DNA of 57,114 bases, taken from an uncultured Acidobacteriota bacterium (GTDB lineage Bacteria > Acidobacteriota > Terriglobia > Terriglobales > Acidobacteriaceae). The position numbers were made by a program, and so were the translations under genes. Where the stretch lies: contig CAILBQ010000461.1 of assembly GCA_903832475.1 (NCBI GenBank), forward strand, positions 1-57,114. The letters run 5' to 3'. Shown here piece by piece: positions 17,390 to 25,290 of the stretch. The notes under the pieces are model-generated. The model had not been told where the DNA came from. It saw nothing but the letters and a program-made list of their open reading frames with translations, and searched no databases. The stretch's first letter is position 1, and every line of letters starts with the position of its first letter.

Positions 17390-19198
17390 CTACAGACGCG
17401 CGACGATGAATCCGAAAGGTTCAAGTTCGATGTGGTTCAAAAGGATGGTGTCGTGCTTGAGACCAGCGTTTCCTAAAGGAGAACGGTAGAGAATGTCGCC
17501 TTGGGTTGATGAGGGAGAAGCGGCGGGAAGCTGGGCGGCAAAGGTGCGCTTCTGTGCGCTCATGTTGAGGACGACGAGCACGGTTGAGTCCTTGCCTTTG
17601 CGCAAATAAGCGAAGACGTGGGGGTCGTCTTCGTTGATGGCCTGGTATTCGCCATCGCGCAGGGCGGGCTCGGACCTGCGCAGTTTCAGCAGCCGTTTGT
17701 AGGTGTTGAAGATGGAATCCTGGTTGGCAGATTCGGTGGCGACGTTGTAGGTGGCGGCGCTGGGCGGGATGGGCAGCCAGGGTTTTGGTGCGGTGGTGAA
17801 GCCGGCGTGAGGCATGGTGTCCCATTGCATGGGTGTGCGCTCGCCGTCGCGGCCTTTTTCCTTGGGCCAGCCGATTTTGCCGATGGGGTCGTGGACGTCT
17901 TCGATGCGGGTGGGGTCGGTGGTGCGCATGCCGAGCTCTTCGCCGTAGTACATCTGGGGAGTGCCGCGGGTGGTGAGCAGGAGCGCGGCCATGAGTTTGG
18001 CGATCTGGTCGTTATGCTTGCCGTCACCGTAGCGATCCCACTGCCGGGGCTGGTCGTGGTTTGAAAAGAAATATTCGGGCTGGCCCTTGGCGGTGTTGCC
18101 TTCCACCTCATTAAAAAGGGTGCGGAAGCGGGTGGCGGAAAGCTCGTTGACGTCGGCGATCTGAAAGTCCATGGGGAGCTGGACTTCGTCATCCTTGCCG
18201 TACATCTTGGTGAGCTCGGCAATATTGGGCTCATCGGCCTCCGTGATCATGACGGGGTCGCCGGGATAGGCGTCGACGACCTTGCGCATTTCGCGGAGGA
18301 CATCGTGGACTTCAGGGAGGTTGTCGGTGTAGTGGTGCTGGATGTTGCGATCGCCGTAGGCGTTGGTGCCGGGAAGGTAGGGGTCGTCGCGCATTGCGGG
18401 ATCTTCAAAGAGGCGGGAGGCGGCGTCGATGCGGAAGCCGGAGACGCCGCGGTTCATCCAGAAGCGGAGGACGTCGGCCATGGCTTTGTGGACTTCAGGA
18501 TTGCGCCAGTTGAGGTCGGGCTGCTGGACGTAGAAGTAATGGTAGTAGTACTGCTGGGTGGTTTCGTCCCAGGTCCAGGCGGAGTGACCGAACCAGGATT
18601 GCCAGTTGTTGGGCGGCTGCATCTTGCCGTCCTGGCCCGGTTTGCCGTCGTGCCAGATGTACCAGTCGCGCTTGGGATTGGTGCGGGAAGAGCGCGATTC
18701 CTTGAACCAGGGATGCTGGTCGGAGGTGTGGTTCATCACGTAGTCCATGATGACGTGGATGTTGCGTCGCTTTGCTTCCGCAACCATGCGGTCGAAGTCG
18801 GCCATGGTGCCGTATTCGGGATCGATGGCGGTGTAGTCGGCGATGTCATAGCCGTAGTCGACACCGGGGGAGGGGTACATGGGTGTGATCCAGATGGCGT
18901 CGATGCCTAGGTCTTTGAGGTAGTCGAGGCGAGAGGTGATGCCGTTGATGTCGCCGATGCCGTCGCCGTTGGAGTCCTGGAAAGAGCGAGGGTAGATTTC
19001 GTAGATCACAGCATGGCGCCACCAAGCGTCGTGATTTGCGGAACCGGAGGGCACGACGAGAGCGCCTGCGGAATCGGGCTGAGGATTCTGAGAGATTGAG
19101 CCGGTTTGGGGCACAGAACTTGGATGCTCGGCAAGGGCTTCGGGCGCGAAGGCGGACGCTAGGAACAGAAGCAGAACGACCTGATTTCGGGAGAGCAC
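17390..19198 (-). CDS. Secreted GH13 alpha-glucosidase
   Basis: A 602-residue glycoside hydrolase of family 13, oligo-1,6-glucosidase/alpha-glucosidase type. The GTG at 19198 is the inferred start because it gives a signal peptide (LSRNQVVLLLFLASAFAPEALA). Barrel opening: AVIYEIYPRSFQDSNGDGIGD. Region I MDYVMNHTS with Asp152; region II GFRIDAASRLF with nucleophile Asp258; region III MITEADEPN with acid/base Glu320; region IV FSNHDQPR with Asp382. A C-terminal beta domain carries VFAYLRKGKDSTVLVVLNMS. It should release glucose from alpha-glucans or short malto-oligosaccharides in the periplasm. The lipoprotein gene follows. Confidence 0.93.
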   Translation of the reverse strand: MLSRNQVVLLLFLASAFAPEALAEHPSSVPQTGSISQNPQPDSAGALVVPSGSANHDAWWRHAVIYEIYPRSFQDSNGDGIGDINGITSRLDYLKDLGIDAIWITPMYPSPGVDYGYDIADYTAIDPEYGTMADFDRMVAEAKRRNIHVIMDYVMNHTSDQHPWFKESRSSRTNPKRDWYIWHDGKPGQDGKMQPPNNWQSWFGHSAWTWDETTQQYYYHYFYVQQPDLNWRNPEVHKAMADVLRFWMNRGVSGFRIDAASRLFEDPAMRDDPYLPGTNAYGDRNIQHHYTDNLPEVHDVLREMRKVVDAYPGDPVMITEADEPNIAELTKMYGKDDEVQLPMDFQIADVNELSATRFRTLFNEVEGNTAKGQPEYFFSNHDQPRQWDRYGDGKHNDQIAKLMAALLLTTRGTPQMYYGEELGMRTTDPTRIEDVHDPIGKIGWPKEKGRDGERTPMQWDTMPHAGFTTAPKPWLPIPPSAATYNVATESANQDSIFNTYKRLLKLRRSEPALRDGEYQAINEDDPHVFAYLRKGKDSTVLVVLNMSAQKRTFAAQLPAASPSSTQGDILYRSPLGNAGLKHDTILLNHIELEPFGFIVARL

Positions 19199-19411
19199 GG
19201 ATTTATACCTCACTGGCCCACGAAGTATAAAGCAGCACGAGTCGGCACTGGCTGCGCAGGGAGTCTCGTCCAGGCTCGTGCTGCGTGTAGATGTCAAGTT
19301 GCAGGGTGCGTAGGCCGCGGTGAGCGAGAGATTGAAAACCTCACTTCGGGACAAGTTTCGTAATTCACTGGCTGGTAACTCGGAAAGCTGGTATATCCCT
19401 AACTAACGATC

Positions 19412-22400
19412 ATGCGAGTTATCTTGTTGTGCTTGGTGTGTCTTTTTGTTGCCACGGGAGCTATGGGGCAAAGTGTTGCGGGGTCTGGCAGCGATGCCAA
19501 ACCGGCGGCGGTTGGAACGAAACCGGACCAAGCGGCGGCTCCGTATGCCGACGAGCCGTACGTCGTCGAGCGTCTGGATCACGTGTACACCATGGCCGCG
19601 GATGGCACGGGCACGACGCGGATGACGCTGGTGGCGCGGATCCAGTCGGATGCGACGGTGCGGCAGCTGGGTGTGGTGAACATTCCCTTTGCCGGGGCTT
19701 CCGAGCACGTGGAGATTGGCTACGTGCGCGTGCGGAGGCCGGATGGGACAGTGACGGCGACGCCGGTCGATGAGGCCATCGAGATGCCCAGCCCAGTGAC
19801 CACGGCGGCTCCGTTCTACAGCGATTTAAAACAGATGCAAATCCCGGTGCGCAATCTGCGCGTAGGCGACCGGCTGGAGTGGGAAGCGACGCTGGTGCGC
19901 ACCAAGGCGGAGGCTCCAGGGCAATTCTGGGCCAGCGAGAGCTTTCTGGAAGGGGCGGTGATTCTCTCGCAGAAGGTCGAGCTGCGGGTCCCGAAGGATT
20001 CTCCCGTCAAGGTATGGAGCGGTTCTCGCAAAGCGGTGGAATCCAGCACTGATAAGGAGAAGGTCTATGTCTGGGAAAACGCGCAACTGAAGCCGACTGT
20101 TGGCAAGGAGGCAGAGGCAGAGAAGGAGCGCAAGAAGAAAGAAGTCTTCACGGCGGAGCAGGAACTGGACTTTCACGAAGGGAAGTTTGCCGACGTTTCG
20201 TGGAGCACGTTTCCGAGCTGGGAAGCGGTGGGGAAGTGGTATCACGATCTCGAGGTGGAGCGGGTTCAGCCCGACGACGAAGTGAAGGCCAAGGTTGCCG
20301 AGCTGACGGCGGGGAAGAGCACGCAGGAGGACAAGGTCAAGGCGGTGTATGGCTATGTTTCGACGCAGATCCGGTACATCGGAGTGGCGTTCGGAATTGG
20401 GCGGTACCAGCCTCATCGCGCGGTGGAGGTGCTGCAGAACCAGTACGGGGACTGCAAGGACAAGCACACGCTGCTGGCCTCGATGCTGACTGTGCTGGGG
20501 TTGCATCCGGATGCGGTGCTGATCGGAGCCGGGGTGCGATTCAACCCGGAGCTGCCGTCGCCGGCGGCATTCAATCACCTGATTACGCGCTTCGATTTGG
20601 ACGGGAAAGAAGTGTGGCTGGACTCGACGGCTGAGGTGGCTCCGTACCGGATGCTGAACTTTGCCATTCGTGACAAGAATGCACTGGTGATCCCGGTGAC
20701 AGGCGTGTCGAAGATCGAGAAGAGCCCGGCAGAGCTGCCGTTTCCTGCGCGGCAGGAATTGAATGCGGTGGGAACACTGGACAAATCCGGGACCGCCAAT
20801 TCGCACGTGACCATGACGGTGCGCGGGGACGATGAGCTGATTATTCGGAGTGCGTTTCAGCAGATGTCGGCGGGGCAGTATGGAGAACTGGTGCAACGGA
20901 TGTCGCAGGGCATGGGTTTTGGCGGCACAACCAGCGGGGTGGAGGTTTCGCGGCCGGGCGATACGGCCGAGCCGTTCAAGGTCACCTACGACTACAAGCG
21001 TGAGAAGCCGGGCAACGACTGGGACAATCTGCGGATCACGACGTTTGTCGCGCCGACGCTGCTGCCGCGGGTGGAAGAGGAAGACCCGCCGGTGCAGGCA
21101 TTGTGGCTGGGGCCATCGCGAATCGAACATTCTTCGTCGGAGCTGAAGCTGCCGGAGGGCTGGGGTGCGGTGCTGCCGGAGGCAATCCATGCGAAGTCTG
21201 CGTGGGCGAGGTACGACCAGATCTATCGCTTCGACAAAGGCGTGCTGTATGCGGAGCGAACGGTTGAGGTGCTCGAGAAGCAGGTGCCGGTGGCGGAGTG
21301 GAAAAGCTGGAAGAAGTTTCAAGACGCAGCCGGGCTGAACAACGAGCCGTATGTGCAGCTAGTGCCGAAGAAAGAGGAGCAATCGACCGAGATTCAGCTC
21401 AAGGGCAGCGTGTTCCATGCAGAGAGAAAACCCGTCGAGAACAAGAACTGGCAGATTTCCGGGAATGGAGCCGAAGTGGAGCCGAAAGGTAGTGGGGGTA
21501 ATGGCACGCCAGCGACAGAAATCATTCTGAAAGGGGAGCCCGCGCCGTTACCGGGCGACCATCCTGGTTCCACAGGACCCGTGGATGCAGGGAAACTCGC
21601 AACCGGTCCATCGACGGCGGCGGCCAATGAGGAAGCGGCTAAGCTGGTGGGGAATGCGTACGCGGCGATCCAGAGGCATGACCTGGATGGGGCCAGGCGG
21701 CAGTTGGACGATGCTCAGGCGCTCAACAGCCAACAAGCGTGGCTGTGGACAACGTACGGATACCTGGAACTGGCGAAGTACCAGCTTCCGGCGGCGATTG
21801 AGGATTTTCAGAAGGAATTAACGCTGCATCCCGAAACCTATGCGGCGTATGCGCCGCTGGCGCAGTCGCAGCGCATGCTGAATCAGAAGGTGGAAGCAGA
21901 AAAAACGCTTCACAAATGGGCAGAGGCGCAGCCGGACAGCGCGGCCCCTGCGATTGCGCTGGTTTCGATGTTGCTGGGCGATGAGCAGTTCGGCAGCGCC
22001 GCCGCCGAGGCCGAGGGGGCAGTGGCCAGGCTGCCGGAGCCGGCCAGACAGGACGAGACATTGCAACTGCTGCTGGGGCGGGCAGAGATTCGGTACATCT
22101 TCAAGGAGAAAGGCCACGCCGTGCTGTTGGCGCTTCTCCAAAAGACCGAAGATCCGGGGCGGATGAACGACTGCGCATATGAGTTGGCGGATGCTGGTTT
22201 GGAACTGCCGCTGGCGGAAACCAAGACGCGCGAGGCGCTGGTCCAACAGACGGAGGCTACCAAGTCCTGGACGCTCGACGAAAATCCGCAAACGCTGCTG
22301 GCCAAGACACATAGCCTGGCCGCAACGTGGGACACGATGGGATGGATTTTGTTCAAGGAAGGGAAGCTGGATGAGGCGCGCAGCTACATTCACGCGGCCA

Positions 22401-22888
22401 TGCTGACGCAGCAGAACGCGGAAGTGCTGGAGCATCTGGGGGAAATCGAGGAAGCGCGCGGATATCCGGACATTGCACGCCGCGATTACGAACTGGCAAT
22501 GGCGACGTTCCCCGGCTACGACATGATGGGGGTGCGGCACGCGCCAGGGGCGAAGGAGAAAGAGCTGACGGAGCGAGTGGGGAGGTTGTCGAAGAAAGGA
22601 TCGAAGGAGTTGGATCCGGATGCCAAGAAGGAATTGATGGCTCTGCGGACGATTCCACTTGGGGCGTCGGGGACTTTGAATGGGACAGAGGAGTTCCGGC
22701 TGCTGCTGAGCGGGGGAAGGGTGACGCGGGCGGAGAAGATTGGCGACAAGGAAGTCTCCGGGGGCGAGGACAAGCTGAAACAGGCGAGCGTAGCGCGGTT
22801 CTGGCCGTTGGGTTCGGAGGCGAGCCTGGTTCGCCAGGGATTTCTCAATTGCCACACGGGAATTTGCGAGCTGGTTCTCGAACCATAG
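19412..22888 (+). CDS. DUF3857 / transglutaminase-like / TPR secreted protein
   Basis: A 1158-residue exported protein. Signal peptide MRVILLCLVCLFVATGAMGQ; DUF3857 domain (~55-250, VERLDHVYTMAADGTGTTRM); transglutaminase-like core with the catalytic cysteine at ~348 in QYGDCKDKHTLLASML; a second beta domain; then TPR helices from ~735 (AANEEAAKLVGNAYAAIQRH) to ~1050, and a short beta tail. The family is common in Acidobacteria and Bacteroidetes with envelope roles, but no reaction is proven. No ribosome-binding site precedes the ATG. A divergent 213-bp gap separates it from GH13. Confidence 0.88.
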   Translation: MRVILLCLVCLFVATGAMGQSVAGSGSDAKPAAVGTKPDQAAAPYADEPYVVERLDHVYTMAADGTGTTRMTLVARIQSDATVRQLGVVNIPFAGASEHVEIGYVRVRRPDGTVTATPVDEAIEMPSPVTTAAPFYSDLKQMQIPVRNLRVGDRLEWEATLVRTKAEAPGQFWASESFLEGAVILSQKVELRVPKDSPVKVWSGSRKAVESSTDKEKVYVWENAQLKPTVGKEAEAEKERKKKEVFTAEQELDFHEGKFADVSWSTFPSWEAVGKWYHDLEVERVQPDDEVKAKVAELTAGKSTQEDKVKAVYGYVSTQIRYIGVAFGIGRYQPHRAVEVLQNQYGDCKDKHTLLASMLTVLGLHPDAVLIGAGVRFNPELPSPAAFNHLITRFDLDGKEVWLDSTAEVAPYRMLNFAIRDKNALVIPVTGVSKIEKSPAELPFPARQELNAVGTLDKSGTANSHVTMTVRGDDELIIRSAFQQMSAGQYGELVQRMSQGMGFGGTTSGVEVSRPGDTAEPFKVTYDYKREKPGNDWDNLRITTFVAPTLLPRVEEEDPPVQALWLGPSRIEHSSSELKLPEGWGAVLPEAIHAKSAWARYDQIYRFDKGVLYAERTVEVLEKQVPVAEWKSWKKFQDAAGLNNEPYVQLVPKKEEQSTEIQLKGSVFHAERKPVENKNWQISGNGAEVEPKGSGGNGTPATEIILKGEPAPLPGDHPGSTGPVDAGKLATGPSTAAANEEAAKLVGNAYAAIQRHDLDGARRQLDDAQALNSQQAWLWTTYGYLELAKYQLPAAIEDFQKELTLHPETYAAYAPLAQSQRMLNQKVEAEKTLHKWAEAQPDSAAPAIALVSMLLGDEQFGSAAAEAEGAVARLPEPARQDETLQLLLGRAEIRYIFKEKGHAVLLALLQKTEDPGRMNDCAYELADAGLELPLAETKTREALVQQTEATKSWTLDENPQTLLAKTHSLAATWDTMGWILFKEGKLDEARSYIHAAMLTQQNAEVLEHLGEIEEARGYPDIARRDYELAMATFPGYDMMGVRHAPGAKEKELTERVGRLSKKGSKELDPDAKKELMALRTIPLGASGTLNGTEEFRLLLSGGRVTRAEKIGDKEVSGGEDKLKQASVARFWPLGSEASLVRQGFLNCHTGICELVLEP

Positions 22889-22979
22889 GCGCAACTGACG
22901 CGTTTTCGACCGAGTATTCGCTGAAAGGACGAAGGTGCGCTTCGGTTTCTCAGGGAAATCTTGCGGAATAGCTGAATGT

Positions 22980-23351
22980 CTATTCCTGGAACGTGACGCA
23001 GACACCTCCGGGGTCGATGGCGGCGAATTCTGTTGTGCCCCAGGGTTTTTTCTGGAGCGGGCCGTTGGGATGTACGGTGCCGCCGCGCTGCTGGTATTCG
23101 GCGTAGAACTCGGCAACATCTTTCACCAGGAGGCGGACCATGGTTTGTTCGCCAACAGTCCTGGCGAGGGCTGGATCGCTGAATCGATTGAGGTGAATGC
23201 GTGCGCCCTGGCGTTCAACCCCGGCGTAGCTTGGGGGCGTGCCGTAGGAGAAGCTTTCGGTGAAGCCACAGATGTTGATCCACCAAGCGAGGGAAGCGGC
23301 GACGTCGGGGGTGGGCAGGATGGGGATGGCAGTCAGGATGGTTGCGGCCAT
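22980..23351 (-). CDS. VOC-family (glyoxalase/bleomycin-resistance-like) protein
   Basis: A 123-residue single-domain member of the vicinal oxygen chelate superfamily. It opens TAIPILPTPDVAASLAWWINICGF and ends EFAAIDPGGVCVTFQE, the paired beta-alpha-beta modules of the bleomycin-resistance type. Such proteins bind drugs or catalyse metal-dependent isomerisation; this one has no diagnostic residues for a specific activity. Its 3' end faces the TPR gene; the SDR gene lies 46 bp upstream on the same strand. Confidence 0.85.
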   Translation of the reverse strand: MAATILTAIPILPTPDVAASLAWWINICGFTESFSYGTPPSYAGVERQGARIHLNRFSDPALARTVGEQTMVRLLVKDVAEFYAEYQQRGGTVHPNGPLQKKPWGTTEFAAIDPGGVCVTFQE

Positions 23352-23397
23352 GCCGACACTTTAAATCAACTGAGAAAATGCCGTCGACGAGCAGGGA

Positions 23398-24234
23398 CTA
23401 AAGGCTGCCGGCCTGGCGAAGCATGGCGCCGTCGATGAAGTGAGTGCTGCCGGTGATGTAGCTGGCCTCGGGGCTGGCGAGGAAGAGGGCGAGGCTGGCG
23501 ACTTCTTCAGGCTTGCCCCAGCGGCCCATGGGGATTTCCGCCATAAGGGCGGCTTCGAACTTGGGGTCGGCTTCGACGTCGGCGTCGATGGGGGTGTAGA
23601 TGGCGCCGGGCCCGATGTTATTGACCGTGATCTGGTGGGGGGCGAGTTCGACGGCCATGGTGCGCATAAGCATGCGGATGCCGCCCTTGGTGGTGGCGTA
23701 GGGGGCGTTGAGGGGGAAGGCCAGGTCTTCGTGGATGGAGGAGATGTTGATGATTCTTCCACCCGAGGGTTGGAGAACTTTTTCGGGGCTTGCGCTTTGA
23801 TCTTTGGCGAGATTGCCGTTCTGGGCGATGAACTGGCGGGCGGCAGCCTGGGAGCAGAGGAAGGTTCCGCCAAGGTTGACGGCGACAATTTTCGACCATT
23901 CTTCGAAGGGGTAGTCGACGAACGCATATTTCTTTTCAATTCCGGCATTGTTGACGAGGATGTCGAGGCGGCCGAACTTCTCCAGGGTTTGGGAGAAGAG
24001 GCGGGCGACGTCGTCGGGTTTGGAGATGTCGGCGGCGATGGCGATGGCCTGACCCGCGTCCGGGCCGGCATGGGGAAGCTGGGCGATCTTTTCCAGAGTT
24101 TGCGCGGCGGCGGAGGGGTCGCCCACGTAGTCAACGACGACCGAGGCGCCCTCCTGGGCGAAAGCGATGGCGATGGCCTGGCCGATGCCGGTGCCGGCTC
24201 CGGTGACGATGGCGACTTTGCCGGTGAAGCGCAT
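23398..24234 (-). CDS. SDR-family oxidoreductase (glucose 1-dehydrogenase-like)
   Basis: A 278-residue short-chain dehydrogenase. The NAD(P)-binding motif TGAGTGIG is at residues 11-18, NNAG follows FGRLDILV, the catalytic serine is in INISSIHE and the YxxxK pair in APYATTKGG. The C-terminal GRWGKPEEVASLALFLASPEASYITGS is typical of glucose 1-dehydrogenase/3-oxoacyl reductase types. The ATG at 24234 has GAGGAG six bases upstream; an earlier in-frame start adds nine residues. Substrate not predictable. An insertion of ~15 residues (NGNLAKDQSASPEKVLQP) before the serine strand is a little unusual. Confidence 0.9.
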   Translation of the reverse strand: MRFTGKVAIVTGAGTGIGQAIAIAFAQEGASVVVDYVGDPSAAAQTLEKIAQLPHAGPDAGQAIAIAADISKPDDVARLFSQTLEKFGRLDILVNNAGIEKKYAFVDYPFEEWSKIVAVNLGGTFLCSQAAARQFIAQNGNLAKDQSASPEKVLQPSGGRIINISSIHEDLAFPLNAPYATTKGGIRMLMRTMAVELAPHQITVNNIGPGAIYTPIDADVEADPKFEAALMAEIPMGRWGKPEEVASLALFLASPEASYITGSTHFIDGAMLRQAGSL

Positions 24235-24335
24235 GGGTTTCTCCTCGAATTCGCGGGTCAACGGTTTGGATGCGGAATCGGCGCAGAAGGAGATGAATGC
24301 CGGATGATTTTGCGGCTATGTGGCTGCCACGGATT

Positions 24336-24668
24336 TTATCGGCGGGATTTGCGTGGGTGGTCGAGAGTTGAGGTGACGGTGAGAGCGTGCTGCGGACAGG
24401 TGTTCACGCAGGTCTGGCAGAGGATGCAGTCGGTGGATTCGATGCGCTCGTGGCTGGCGATCTGGGCGGGCAGGTCTATGTTCATGGGGCAGACGCGGGC
24501 GCAGTCTCCGCACTGATCGCATTTGGCGGGGTCGGCGGAAATCTGGAGGAGCGCGTAGCAGGAGGGGATGGCGACAGCCGGACGTTCGCGGCGCACCAGA
24601 CGAAGGAGGGACAAACAGAGGCGGGACAGAAAAGGACGGGTCCACGGGGATGGTGGCGGGGTGGGCAT
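24336..24668 (-). CDS. Short 2x[4Fe-4S] ferredoxin-domain protein, probable remnant of a larger membrane protein
   Basis: A 110-residue protein with two classic cluster motifs, CDQCGDCARVCP and CILCQTCVNTCP, so it should bind two [4Fe-4S] clusters. The part before them (SCYALLQISADPAKC) resembles the stretch that follows the membrane helices in polytopic NapH/CcoG-type ferredoxins, which end with the same sequence order. The membrane part is not present upstream in any frame. I infer an N-terminally truncated gene or a shortened soluble version. The ATG at 24668 has no good ribosome-binding site. Confidence 0.7.
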   Translation of the reverse strand: MPTPPPSPWTRPFLSRLCLSLLRLVRRERPAVAIPSCYALLQISADPAKCDQCGDCARVCPMNIDLPAQIASHERIESTDCILCQTCVNTCPQHALTVTSTLDHPRKSRR

Positions 24669-24766
24669 GAGTCTACCGGGAAGAATGGCGCAGGCAAAGA
24701 AGGATGGCGGTGATGGAGATCACGGATCGCTCAGCGCCAGCCGTTTGGGCCATGAAATTTCCCGGC

Positions 24767-25009
24767 TTAAGGGATGAGGGCGCGGATGCGGGACTCGATC
24801 ATGCTGCAGGGGATGAAGATGGGCTTGTTGGTGCACTGGATGGTGAGGGTGGCGGAGCCTTCGTCGTAATTCCAGGTGAAGTCCATGCCTTGGAATTGAG
24901 TGGAGCCGGTGATGCCGGTGAGGTTGAGGCCCTGGCCCTGGGCGGTGGCGAGGAGGGTGGCGTACTTGTCGGCGGTGATGCCCTGGAGGGCGATGGCGGG
25001 ACAGCTCAT
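24767..25009 (-). CDS. Conserved-looking 80-residue hypothetical protein
   Basis: The ATG at 25009 has GAGG seven bases upstream. The product (ITADKYATLLATAQGQGL, GMDFTWNYDEGSATLTIQC, ending CSMIESRIRALIP) is small, cytoplasmic-looking and beta-rich, with three cysteines. Its codon use matches the neighbouring genes. The pattern WNYDEGSATLTIQC is one I associate with short proteins of unknown function in Acidobacteria; I cannot name a family. Upstream lies a repeat-rich gap (25010-25290). Confidence 0.65.
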   Translation of the reverse strand: MSCPAIALQGITADKYATLLATAQGQGLNLTGITGSTQFQGMDFTWNYDEGSATLTIQCTNKPIFIPCSMIESRIRALIP

Positions 25010-25105
25010 GTTTTGGCCTCTGCATAACGGTAGCAAATGTCGGCGGCTTCGGGGAGGAGAGGCGGATTCCGGTGAGGGAATGGCAAGAGAGGGGCAGGAG
25101 CAAAA

Positions 25106-25156
25106 GCAGATTCCCCTGAGGGGAATGACAGAAAGAAAAGCAAAGGCAAAAGCAAG
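25106..25156. repeat. Intergenic repeat, family B, copy 3
   Basis: Mini-hairpin ATTCCCC-TGA-GGGGAAT, then GACAGAAAG and a GCAAAGGCAAAAGCAAG tail that runs into the 17-bp tandem repeat at 25177 and a family C end at 25228. Confidence 0.8.
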
Positions 25157-25176
25157 AGCCAGAAAAAGAACAAAGC

Positions 25177-25227
25177 AAAAACAAGAGCAAAGCAAAAACA
25201 AGAGCAAAGCAACAACAAGAGCAAAGC
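25177..25227. repeat. 17-bp tandem repeat, three units
   Basis: Units 25177-25193 and 25194-25210 are identical (AAAAACAAGAGCAAAGC); 25211-25227 differs at one base. It is an expansion of the tail of the composite B-C repeat. Confidence 0.85.
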
Positions 25228-25258
25228 GAGGTCCTTCGCTTCGTTCAGGATGACAAAC
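25228..25258. repeat. Intergenic repeat, family C, copy 1
   Basis: GTCCTTCGCTTCGTTCAGG followed by ATGACAAAC. Copies at 27181 (interrupted), 32947 and 44547 share the TTCAGGATGAC or CTCAGGATGAC end. Confidence 0.75.
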
Positions 25259-25290
25259 GAGAGGGGAGGGGGAACGGACAGACGCCCGAT

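Noticed and set aside
19826..21322. A 498-codon minus-strand frame.
   Set aside because: Antisense to the DUF3857/transglutaminase gene, Arg/His/Leu-rich, no domain.
21818..23119. A 433-codon minus-strand frame overlapping two genes.
   Set aside because: It is antisense to the TPR part of a supported gene and out of frame with the VOC gene.
25006..25224. Frames rich in Leu, Cys and Phe that look like a signal peptide or membrane segment.
   Set aside because: They come from the GCAAAG tail and 17-bp tandem repeat read on the minus strand; the real gene begins at 25009.
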